Positions 17,023-24,025 of a stretch of DNA of 37,257 bases are shown piece after piece. The notes under the pieces are model-generated. The model worked only from the letters and a program-made list of their open reading frames with translations. It searched no databases and had not been told where the DNA came from. The stretch's first letter is position 1. Every line of letters begins with the position of its first letter. Source of the DNA: an uncultured Oscillospiraceae bacterium (GTDB taxonomy: Bacteria; Bacillota; Clostridia; Oscillospirales; Oscillospiraceae); assembly GCA_900763685.1 (NCBI GenBank), contig CAAFLF010000039.1, positions 1-37,257 of the forward strand, written 5' to 3'. A program made the position numbers and the translations under genes.

Positions 17023-17945
17023 CCGTATTTCCGGGGGAAGAATTCCTTTCCCACCTGCCATAAATAGCGGTCCAGCTCCTTCCAGGAGAATTCGCCCAGT
17101 CCATACCAGTCCCGGAAGTCCCGCAGGACCTCCCGGAACCGCCGGTAGTCTTCCAGCGCTCCGTCCTGGAACGGGGCAAAGGCATCCCGGTCCCGGAAAT
17201 GGCGCAGCGTGACCGCCACATAGTGGTCGTAGATCGGGAATTCCTCCGGCCGGTGATGACTGCAATACTTGGTGGCGAAAGAGTAGAACCGCCGGACCGT
17301 CCCGTTGCCCTCCACCGTTTTCAGGTCCTCCACGAGACTAGGGTCCCCGGCTCGAAGCCGCTGGTCGATGTCCAGCGCCAGGATATGCTCCGCCACCGGA
17401 TAGAGGGAGAAGATATTGGTGCTGTAGAAGGCGTTCAGCGCGGCGGCCTTCAGCAGGATATCCCGGATGTCTTTGTTGCCGGGGGCATAGTCCTGAAACA
17501 GCCGGTCCAGCGCCTCCTCCTGGTTTCGATAGTTTTCCAATTCATGCCACTGGGAGAGATACCGTCGGACCTCCTCTGGGCAGGGCGTCGGAATGTCCGG
17601 TCCCTCCCGACGCTTCCGAGCGGCAGGGCGCTTCTCCGCCTCCTCTGAGAGGGCGAAGCGGCGGAACCGCCGGAGATGGGCCAGATACCCGTTGAGATTC
17701 CCCTCCACATTCCGGGACCCTCTCTGCCGCAGCGTCGCCCGCAGCCGCTCCGCGGCGACGGCCTCAAAATCCTCCCGCTCCAGCAGCGCCCAGAAATCCA
17801 GTGACGGATCATTCTTCCAGAGGTAAAAGGCGCTGTTCCGGGCTGCGGCGACGGTGCCCGCGGCAAAGCCCCGCTCCTCCAGATAGGCGCTGTAGACCCG
17901 CTGCAATTCCCGATAGGGCAGTTTCCGAAGCTCCTCCCGTGTCAT
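17004..17945 (-). CDS. conserved-looking protein of unknown function
   Basis: A 313-residue protein. The first roughly 110 residues (with YSAYLEERGFAAGTV, then a basic helix-rich stretch) resemble the helical core-binding domain at the N-terminus of tyrosine recombinases, but no recombinase catalytic domain with the R-H-R-Y set follows. The second half has a distinctive block, RRFYSFATKYCSHHRPEEFP then IYDHYV, which I have a sense of seeing in uncharacterised proteins but cannot assign. The start at 17945 (MTREELRKLPY) follows AAAGGATGG; a longer in-frame ATG lies at 17978, inside its own promoter region. No function is claimed. Confidence 0.75.
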   Translation of the reverse strand: MTREELRKLPYRELQRVYSAYLEERGFAAGTVAAARNSAFYLWKNDPSLDFWALLEREDFEAVAAERLRATLRQRGSRNVEGNLNGYLAHLRRFRRFALSEEAEKRPAARKRREGPDIPTPCPEEVRRYLSQWHELENYRNQEEALDRLFQDYAPGNKDIRDILLKAAALNAFYSTNIFSLYPVAEHILALDIDQRLRAGDPSLVEDLKTVEGNGTVRRFYSFATKYCSHHRPEEFPIYDHYVAVTLRHFRDRDAFAPFQDGALEDYRRFREVLRDFRDWYGLGEFSWKELDRYLWQVGKEFFPRKYGKARPR

Positions 17946-17968
17946 CCCATCCCATCCTTTCCGCTTCC

Positions 17969-17997
17969 ATTCTACCACAGCTTTCCGCCCATCGCAA
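17969..17997 (-). promoter_or_regulatory. promoter of the 17004-17945 gene
   Basis: Read on the minus strand: TTGCGA (17997-17992), 17 bases, TAGAAT (17974-17969). It lies 24 bases before the chosen start, which argues against the longer start at 17978. Confidence 0.6.
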
Positions 17998-18076
17998 TCC
18001 TTCCGCGAATTCCCAGCGTAAAACCCACCCCTCCGGCGCAGACTAGCCCTATCTGAGAGGCGGGGAGGTCTGCGGA

Positions 18077-18799
18077 TTGCGGCGAAAACACTGGGCGCTC
18101 TGCGCCCTTCTGACCCTGCTCCTGACCCTCCTTCCGGGCCGGGACGCCGCCCGCCCCGCGGCGGGCCCGGCGGAACTTCCGGCGGAGAGCCGCTTCGTGG
18201 CCCTGACCTTTGACGACGGACCCCGCCGGGACACCACCGCCCGCCTGCTGGACGGCCTCCGGGAGCGGGGCGCCAGCGCCACCTTCTTCCTGGTGGGCCA
18301 GCGGATCGCGGGCAGCGAGGACCTCCTCCGCCGGATGCGGGACGAGGGCCACCAGGTGGGCAACCACAGCTGGAGCCACGCCGACCTGAAAAGCGAGAGC
18401 GACTGGGGCCTTCAGCAGGAGGTGGGCCGCACGGACGCCCTGCTGCGCCAGGTCCTGGGGGAGGAGGACTACTGGCTCCGCCCGCCCTACGGCTTCCTGA
18501 CGGCCCGCCAGCGCCAACTCCTGACGGTCCCGGCGGTGAAGTGGTCCGTGGACCCGGAGGACTGGAAGCTCCGGAACACGGAGAAGGACGTGGCCGCCGT
18601 GCTTCGGGCCGTCCAGCCCGGGGACATCATCCTCATGCACGACACCATCCCCGCCACGGTGGACGCCGCCCTCCAGATCGTGGACGCCCTCCAGGCCCAG
18701 GGCTACACCTTCGTCACCGTGGAGGAGCTCCTGGCCCTCTCCGGCGTGGACCCACAGCCCGGCGTCTTCTACCGTTCCGCCTCCGAGACGGAGGGGTAG
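18077..18799 (+). CDS. polysaccharide deacetylase (NodB/CE4 family), secreted
   Basis: CE4 enzymes remove acetyl groups from peptidoglycan or other N-acetylated glycans using a divalent metal. The 240-residue product starts with a basic then hydrophobic segment (residues 3-18, WALCALLTLLLTLLPG) that looks like a signal peptide. Motifs are all present: TFDDGP with D46 and D47, HSWSH with metal ligands H97 and H101, RPPYG, a VDPEDW segment and LMHD near the end. Start codon TTG at 18077 with GGGAGG at 18063-18068. Closest in type to sporulation or peptidoglycan deacetylases; the precise substrate is unclear. Confidence 0.9.
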   Translation: MRRKHWALCALLTLLLTLLPGRDAARPAAGPAELPAESRFVALTFDDGPRRDTTARLLDGLRERGASATFFLVGQRIAGSEDLLRRMRDEGHQVGNHSWSHADLKSESDWGLQQEVGRTDALLRQVLGEEDYWLRPPYGFLTARQRQLLTVPAVKWSVDPEDWKLRNTEKDVAAVLRAVQPGDIILMHDTIPATVDAALQIVDALQAQGYTFVTVEELLALSGVDPQPGVFYRSASETEG

Positions 18800-18849
18800 C
18801 CCCGAAAAAACGCCGGAAAGAACGGAAGAATCCCAAAAGAGCGACAAAA

Positions 18850-18878
18850 ACCCCGGGCATCCACAGGATGCCCGGGGT
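18850..18878 (-). terminator. terminator of secG
   Basis: ACCCCGGGCATCC (18850-18862) pairs with GGATGCCCGGGGT (18866-18878) around a three-base loop. On the minus strand the stem is followed by a T-run (18849-18845), so it ends secG transcription. Confidence 0.85.
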
Positions 18879-18899
18879 CAAACGTCGTATCGCCGGAAA

Positions 18900-19136
18900 T
18901 TACAGGATGTTCAGGATCAGGGTCAGGATGATGAAGACGGCGCCGATCCACTTGGTGGCCCGGGCCAGCTTGGCGTCCGCGGTCTTGGCCTTATTCTTGG
19001 CGAGGAAGGAATCCGCCACGCCGCCGATGGAGCCGGAGAGACCGGCGCTCTTCCCGGACTGGAAGAGGACGACGACCGTCAGCAGGATGCCGCAAAGCAG
19101 CTGAACAATGGTGATAGCAAGCGTAAGACCAGACAT
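18900..19136 (-). CDS. secG: protein translocase subunit SecG
   Basis: SecG assists SecYEG protein export. The 78-residue product has two hydrophobic helices (residues about 5-25 and 60-77) separated by the conserved loop LFQSGKSAGLSGSIGG. Length matches the family. GGAGGG upstream on the minus strand (19150-19145) supports the start. It is a single-gene unit between its own promoter and terminator. Confidence 0.95.
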   Translation of the reverse strand: MSGLTLAITIVQLLCGILLTVVVLFQSGKSAGLSGSIGGVADSFLAKNKAKTADAKLARATKWIGAVFIILTLILNIL

Positions 19137-19204
19137 AAGGAAAACCCTCCAAATTCATGTTATCAGCGCGAAACGCGCGCAAAAGTACCATTTCACAGAT
19201 TTTG

Positions 19205-19233
19205 ATTTTACCATAGCTCACGCCATATTGCAA
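19205..19233 (-). promoter_or_regulatory. promoter of secG
   Basis: On the minus strand: TTGCAA (19233-19228), 17 bases, TAAAAT (19210-19205). It is divergent from the lexA promoter. Confidence 0.65.
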
Positions 19234-19332
19234 GGGAAAAACGGGAGATTTTTTGAAAAACCGCCGAAACCCGGCCACCCTCCGCCCGGAAAGCGCCGGG
19301 GCGGGGAAGCGGCAAAAAAGTGAAAAAATTTA

Positions 19333-19371
19333 GAACAAATGTTTGCTTTCCCAGGAAAGCTGTGCTACAAT
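19333..19371 (+). promoter_or_regulatory. lexA promoter with overlapping LexA operator
   Basis: GAACAAATGTTT (19333-19344) fits the Gram-positive SOS box pattern GAAC-N4-GTTY. It overlaps a promoter formed by TTGCTT (19343-19348), 17 bases and TACAAT (19366-19371) with an extended TG. LexA bound here would block its own promoter, the usual autoregulation. Confidence 0.8.
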
Positions 19372-19421
19372 AGAGAAAATAACTGTGACATCCACATTCG
19401 GCGGCGGAAAGGACGAGGAAG

Positions 19422-20039
19422 ATGCGGAGTTTGTCCAAAATGCAGCAGAAGATCTATGACTACCTGGTGGCCTCCATCCAGGCCCAGGGCTACCCCCCCT
19501 CCGTGCGGGAGATCGGCGAGGCCGTGGGCCTGCGCTCCCCCTCCACGGTGCACTTCCACCTGAAGCACCTGGCGGAGATGGGCTACATCGAGATCGGCGC
19601 CGGCAAGGGCCGGGCCATCAGCCTGATCCAGCAGACCCCGGAAGCCGCCCCGCTGCCGGAGCGGGAGGAGCCGGACCGCGTCCCCATCGTGGGCAACGTG
19701 GCCGCCGGCACGCCTATCCTGGCCCAGGAGTGCGTCGAGGATTACCTGACCTTTGACACCGGCGGCCACAGCGGGGACTACTTCGCCCTCCGGGTCCGGG
19801 GCGACTCCATGATCAACGCCGGTATCCTCAACGGGGATCTGGTGGTGGTCCGTAGCCAGCCCACCGCTAACCAGGGCGAGATCGTGGTGGCCATGATCGA
19901 CGACGAGGCCACCGTCAAGCGCCTCTCCCGGAAGGGCGGTCACGTCTGGCTCCTGCCGGAGAACGAGGACTACGCCCCCATCGATGGCACCTATGCCCAG
20001 ATTTTAGGAAAAGTCGCCGCCGTCGTCCGCAGATACTGA
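19422..20039 (+). CDS. lexA: LexA repressor
   Basis: LexA represses SOS genes and cleaves itself when RecA is activated by DNA damage. The 205-residue product has an N-terminal winged helix with PPSVREIGEAVGLRSPSTVHFHL, a cleavage site AAGTP (A95-G96), the catalytic serine in RGDSM (S129) and lysine in ATVKR (K166). Start ATG at 19422 follows a purine-rich GGACGAGGAAG. It has its own LexA box and terminator, and faces the repeat array at 20750-22093. Confidence 0.97.
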   Translation: MRSLSKMQQKIYDYLVASIQAQGYPPSVREIGEAVGLRSPSTVHFHLKHLAEMGYIEIGAGKGRAISLIQQTPEAAPLPEREEPDRVPIVGNVAAGTPILAQECVEDYLTFDTGGHSGDYFALRVRGDSMINAGILNGDLVVVRSQPTANQGEIVVAMIDDEATVKRLSRKGGHVWLLPENEDYAPIDGTYAQILGKVAAVVRRY

Positions 20040-20043
20040 GAAG

Positions 20044-20079
20044 CGCCCCTCCGGCCCAGCCGCCGGAGGGGCGTTTTTT
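20044..20079 (+). terminator. terminator of lexA
   Basis: CGCCCCTCCGGC (20044-20055) pairs with GCCGGAGGGGCG (20062-20073) around six bases and is followed by TTTTTT (20074-20079), five bases after the lexA stop. Confidence 0.95.
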
Positions 20080-20560
20080 CGCTCGGGCCGGAGACGCCCT
20101 GGAAATGGGGAAAGATGGAAAACGGGGGAAGCGCCTGAAAGATTTTCTTTCGGGGCTTTGCACGCTTTCGCACAAAAAACGCCCCGGTTTCACCCGGCAG
20201 GTAAAGGGGCAAAATCGACGGGAAAGGCAGCCGCCCGAAGGTCTTCCCCCGGAGTTCAGGCCCGGGCCCGCTTCCATCGGAAGGGGGCCTATCCGCCGTC
20301 CCCGGGCGGGGAAGACAGGAAATGGGAATAAAACCCATTGAAAAGGCGGCGATCCTCCCCTCCGGGAGGCGGGGAGGATCGCCCCGCTCTTTCCCCGCCG
20401 GTTTTGCCAAGGCTTGGCCGCTATTTTCCGGGAATCAACTGTTCGCTGAGAAAATCCTCCACCAATTCTGCCGCCATTCGCTTCCGTTCCCCGCGAAAGC
20501 CTGTCATAATGATCCCTGAAGCGTCGGGCGGCAGCCGCCGGTCCTAGGCGCCGGATTCTC
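20080..20560. other. gene-free region with several inverted repeats
   Basis: No ORF here resembles a known protein; the open frames are a by-product of GC richness. Inverted repeats are dense: CGGGGC/GCCCCG (20151-20156/20181-20186), GTCTTCCCC/GGGGAAGAC (20241-20249/20308-20316), CTTCC/GGAAG within 20271-20283, and a perfect 13-bp pair GGCGATCCTCCCC/GGGGAGGATCGCC (20348-20360/20371-20383). The last is followed on the minus strand by GCCTTTT, so it could end minus-strand transcription. Confidence 0.5.
20348..20383 (-). terminator. strong inverted repeat, possible minus-strand terminator
   Basis: A perfect 13-bp stem, 20348-20360 with 20371-20383, around a ten-base loop that itself contains CTCCGGGAG. 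On the minus strand it continues GCC then TTTT (20344-20341), a modest U-tract. No gene directly upstream on that strand is evident except antisense reading through the repeat array, so its partner transcript is unknown. Confidence 0.4.
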
Positions 20561-20564
20561 GCTC

Positions 20565-20593
20565 TTGCGGGTTTCCCCCAGGCCGGGTATAAT
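20565..20593 (+). promoter_or_regulatory. promoter reading into the repeat array
   Basis: TTGCGG (20565-20570), 17 bases, TATAAT (20588-20593). The consensus -10 box with ideal spacing is one of the best promoters in the window, yet no protein gene follows on this strand. A transcript would begin near 20600 and run through an AT-richer stretch into the 42-base repeats. Confidence 0.55.
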
Positions 20594-20749
20594 AGAAATA
20601 GCCCCAAAAACCGAATACAAAACGCAATTCAGAAAGAAAATATTACAGTTAGGATAGGATTTTCGGCATAAAAGCCGCCGAACCCGCAAGGCCTCGCTCC
20701 CCAAAAGCCAACGCCGCCGCCCTTTGGCGGGGCAAACCCGTCCTTCCAG

Positions 20750-22093
20750 CGGCCTTTCCCCATGCCCAAAACGGCGGCGATTTCCCAAAAGTGGGGCCGA
20801 TTTCCCAGCGAAAGGGAGGGATCCCCTCAAAAGTGGGTCCAAACTCCCCTCAAAAACGGGAAAGCTTCCGCAAAGTGGGATCTGCCGCCCCATAGAGCGC
20901 CCCGTTCCACTTGCGAGAGACTTTTTCACCCGTTTACGGGGGGATCGCCCATCCTCAGCCCTCCGCCATACCCCAAAGCGGCGGCGATTCTCCCGCGTAG
21001 ACGCCGCTTTTCGGAAAAGTGGGGTCGCTTACCTAGAAATCGCTGATTCTTCAAGTAAAGTGGGGATTGATTGCGTAATGTTAGCGAGATTCACCCGTCA
21101 AGTGGGGGGAATGCCTCCTGTTTGGGAGGACGATTTCCCTCCCGGGAGCGGCCGTTCCCGCACTCTCAGATACGCCGCGAAGTGGGAGCGTCATCTTGCG
21201 AAATCGGTTATTTTCCGGTGAAAGTGGGATCGATCGTCCGAAAGAATAGTGACCTTCCCGCAAAAGTGGGGATTACTTGTCTGCGCTGGGCGGGGTTCGT
21301 CCGGTGCGTGAGAGCTGTTTTCTATTTGAGAGGATGACTTCCCTCCGGGAGCGGTCACTCTCAAGTTCCCAGCCGCGCCACCGGGGTGGGGCTGATCGAC
21401 TCGGAAAAGCGCGGGTTCTCCCACAAAAGTGGGGGGGCGATTCATCGCCGGAAACACCGTTTCCCCACAAAAGTGGGGGAGGTCCGCTCTTGGGAGCGCT
21501 GGTTTTGCGCAAAAGTGGGGTCGGAGTGTCTGAGGGAACGTCTATTTTTCGATTGAAGTGGGAGCGGATCTCCGGAGGAATGCTGTTTTTCCTGGCCGTG
21601 TGGGGCTTGCTGGCCGGAATAGCGTCGGATTCGGCTGTTGAGTGGGAATTTTGTCCCATCGCGCGGTGGGCGCGCTTGGCGGGGTCTGAGTGCGGAAACG
21701 GGCTTAGTGGGGGCGGATGCGCTTTTTAAGCGGGGAAGCTCGGATGGAGTGGGGGAGAGCATCCATCGCGGAGCCGGGTTTTGCCCGGCAAGTGGGGAAG
21801 GATTCCTTTTTGGCGGCGGATAGTTTTCGTATGGGATCGGCCCGAGGGAGCGGCGAATCCGCCGGAGTGGGGCTGACGCGGACTTGGAGCGGCGCGGTTT
21901 CCTGCCGGAGTGGGGCTGGCGCGGCCTTGGAGCGGCGCGGTTTTAGAGCGGAGTGGGTTTTCGCTTGTGTGGGATCGGCCGGTCTTGGGAGCAGTGCGTC
22001 TGGAAAAGTGGGGGTTTGAGAGCTGCTTGGAAGGCAATTTCCTGTGCCGAGTGGGGACAACTGTGCGACTGGGTGGAGAATTTCGCTGTCAGG
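20750..22093. repeat. degenerate 42-43-base tandem repeat array, core AAGTGGGG
   Basis: About 30 units in register. The first G of GTGGG falls at 20791, 20833, 20875, 21019, 21060, 21102, 21182, 21224, 21266, 21386, 21429, 21473, 21515, 21558, 21600, 21642, 21707, 21749, 21792, 21867, 21910, 21953, 22008 and 22051. Most steps are 41-44; several larger gaps are near multiples of about 40-42 with degenerate cores between. Each unit ends in a T-rich then C-rich stretch such as GATTTCCC or GTTTCCCC just before the next core, so neighbouring units can form hairpins, e.g. CCCCAC-AAAA-GTGGGG (21463-21478) and CCCAC-AAAA-GTGGG (21420-21433). Unit interiors are not conserved. One-base shifts in period move the core through reading frames (KSG, KVG, KWG), so conservation is at the nucleotide level and not of one protein. 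Confidence 0.8.
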
Positions 22094-22733
22094 TAGGGGA
22101 AGCGCCGTCGGAGGGGCCATCCTCCTCCCAGGCGGGGTCGCCGGGAATGAGGCGCATGACGGAGACCTCGTAGGCGGTGCGCTGCTCGGGGCCGGTCTCC
22201 AGGCGCTTGGTGTAGAGCCGGCTCTGGATCCGGCCCTCCAGGGCCAGGATGTCGCCGGTGCGGCGCTGGCTCAGGTCCGAGGCCAGCTGGCCCCAGGCGA
22301 TGAGGGGCAGGTAGTCCGCCCGGCCGTAACGCCGGGAGACCGCCAGCATGAGATCGCAGATGCTCCGCCCCAGGGGCGTGCGGCGGTAAGTCGGGTCCTT
22401 GCAGAGGACGCCCTGGAGCAGGATGCGGTTGCGGTTCTCTCCGGTGGGAGGCGAGAGGGCCAGGGCGTGGGTGCTGAGGACCAGGCGGCTCCCCTGGCCG
22501 CCGCGGTTATTGTAGGAGCGGAGCTGGCCCTGGAGGCGGAGCCGCTCCCCGGGGACGGCGGCGCTTCGCAGCTCCTCCGGCAGGAGGAGGGGCAGGAGGT
22601 CGGCCTGGCCGGAGAGGCGGGGCACCTCCAGCAGGCAGCGGTAAAAGGGCTTGCCGTGGTTTTCATGGGAATAGGCGGGCGGGGTCTGGACCAGACCCTC
22701 CAGCTCCGCTTCGTTGCGGTGGATGTCATTCAT
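22089..22733 (-). CDS. single-stranded DNA-binding-like protein with two OB folds
   Basis: A 214-residue protein with two SSB-like OB-fold halves. The N-terminal half (about 1-95) is divergent, with YSHENHGKPFYRCLLEVPRLSG. The C-terminal half (about 100-200) is closer to SSB, with GVLCKDPTYRRTPLGRSICDLMLAVSRRYGRADYLPLIAWGQLA and a final strand YEVSVMRLIPG. Clostridia often carry such two-domain SSB relatives besides the main ssb gene. The acidic D-D-I-P-F tail of true SSB is absent. GAGGTG upstream (22752-22744 region, minus strand) supports the start. Its 3' end overlaps the last unit of the repeat array. Confidence 0.75.
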   Translation of the reverse strand: MNDIHRNEAELEGLVQTPPAYSHENHGKPFYRCLLEVPRLSGQADLLPLLLPEELRSAAVPGERLRLQGQLRSYNNRGGQGSRLVLSTHALALSPPTGENRNRILLQGVLCKDPTYRRTPLGRSICDLMLAVSRRYGRADYLPLIAWGQLASDLSQRRTGDILALEGRIQSRLYTKRLETGPEQRTAYEVSVMRLIPGDPAWEEDGPSDGASPT

Positions 22734-22828
22734 GGCGCTACACCTCGTTCGCAGGATGGTAGAGCCTATGAACGGCCCGTCCGCGATAGAACAAATCTCT
22801 TCCGCCGCGGGCGGGAAAGGAGCGAACG

Positions 22829-24007
22829 ATGGCCAATATTCTGGATTATCTCAACTGGCGGGGGGACCTGACCCTGGCCCAGTCCCCCTTCAACGAGGTG
22901 GACAACCTGATCCTGGCGGAGCTCTCCTTCGTGAACTTCACGGGGATCGTGCCGGGACCCGGAGAGGGGGAGGGCGTGCCGCTCCATGCGGCGGCGGAGG
23001 CCTTCTTCCGGAGCCATGAGGGCGGGGACATGGGCATGGGCGTGCTGGTGCCGGACGAGATCCCGACGCTGCTGAGAAAGATGGCGGAGTGCCCCCGCTT
23101 CCGAGAGATGAAGGTCAACTGCTTCTGCGACCACCTGGACGTGCGGAAGGCGGAGCAGTTCGCCGCCGTGACGGTCGAGCTGGGGGACGGCAGTATCTAC
23201 CTCTCCTTCCGGGGGACGGACGACACCATCGCCGGGTGGAAGGAGGACTTCCTCCTGGGCTGCCAGCCAGAGGTCCCCGCCCAGAAGAAGGCGGTGGCGT
23301 ATGTGAAGGCCGTGGCGGCGCAGTATCCCCGGCGGAAGCTGATGCTGGGCGGCCACTCCAAGGGCGGGAATCTCGCCGTTTACGGCGGCATCTTCGTGCC
23401 CCTGGCCATCCAGCGGCGGATCAGCGCCGTGTGGAGCAACGACGGGCCCGGCTTCTACGGCGCGGTGCTGGAGACCCCCCAGCACGCCCGGCTGGAGGGC
23501 CGCGTCCACAGCATCGTGCCGAAATCCTCCGTGGTGGGGATGCTCTTAGAGCACGAGGAGAGCTACACCGTGGTGGACAGCGACCAGGTGGGGCTTTGGC
23601 AGCACGACGGCTTTTCCTGGCAGGTGCTGGGGACGGGCTTTGTGACGCTGCGGGAAGTTTCCCGCCAGGGGCGGCGGAACGACCTCGCGTTGAAGGAATG
23701 GGTCCGGCGGCTGCCGGTGGACCAGCGGGAGAAGTTCGTGGACGGCCTTTTCGAGGTGCTGACGGCCTCCGGCGCCACCACCCTGACGGATCTGAAGGAG
23801 GACGGCTTCCGGGCGGCGGGGGCCATGGTCCGGGCCATGAAGGACATGGAGAAGGACACGAGGGACGCCCTCTTCAACGCCATCGCGACCCTCTTCCGCA
23901 GCAACATCCAGGCGGCGGTGGAGGAGGCCCGGGAGGAGGTCCGGGGCGACGGCAGCCCCCTGCGCAAGCTGACGGAACTGACGGAAAAGATCGTCGGGAA
24001 GGAATAA
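22829..24007 (+). CDS. Mbeg1-like (DUF2974) alpha/beta hydrolase
   Basis: A 392-residue protein with the common clostridial start NILDYLNWRGDLTLAQSPFNEVDNLILA and a lipase-like nucleophile elbow GGHSKGGN with S177, matching the DUF2974/Mbeg1-like hydrolase family. A segment LSFRGTDDTIAGWKEDF resembles the oxyanion-hole region of class 3 lipases. No signal peptide is visible, so it is likely cytoplasmic. Substrate unknown. AAAGGAG at 22817-22823 supports the start. The next gene begins 18 bases downstream, so the two are probably co-transcribed. Confidence 0.85.
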   Translation: MANILDYLNWRGDLTLAQSPFNEVDNLILAELSFVNFTGIVPGPGEGEGVPLHAAAEAFFRSHEGGDMGMGVLVPDEIPTLLRKMAECPRFREMKVNCFCDHLDVRKAEQFAAVTVELGDGSIYLSFRGTDDTIAGWKEDFLLGCQPEVPAQKKAVAYVKAVAAQYPRRKLMLGGHSKGGNLAVYGGIFVPLAIQRRISAVWSNDGPGFYGAVLETPQHARLEGRVHSIVPKSSVVGMLLEHEESYTVVDSDQVGLWQHDGFSWQVLGTGFVTLREVSRQGRRNDLALKEWVRRLPVDQREKFVDGLFEVLTASGATTLTDLKEDGFRAAGAMVRAMKDMEKDTRDALFNAIATLFRSNIQAAVEEAREEVRGDGSPLRKLTELTEKIVGKE

Positions 24008-24025
24008 AGAAAGGACAGAGAAACC

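Noticed and set aside
17004..17945. Tyrosine recombinase or integrase
   Set aside because: Only the helical N-terminal part is reminiscent; the R-H-R-Y catalytic set is not visible and no att-like repeats flank the gene.
20750..22093. CRISPR array
   Set aside because: The conserved core is only 7-8 bases within a 42-43-base period, repeats are not identical, there are no uniform spacers and no cas genes nearby.
20724..22173. Protein genes within the repeat region, on both strands
   Set aside because: Several long open frames exist, with 14-residue periodic patterns, but they break frame at the one-base period shifts, lack ribosome binding sites and show no domain. They follow from the repeat and GC content.
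22734..22828. LexA operator before the SSB-like gene
   Set aside because: A half-site CGAAC is present near 22748 on the minus strand, but the second half does not match GTTY at the right spacing.
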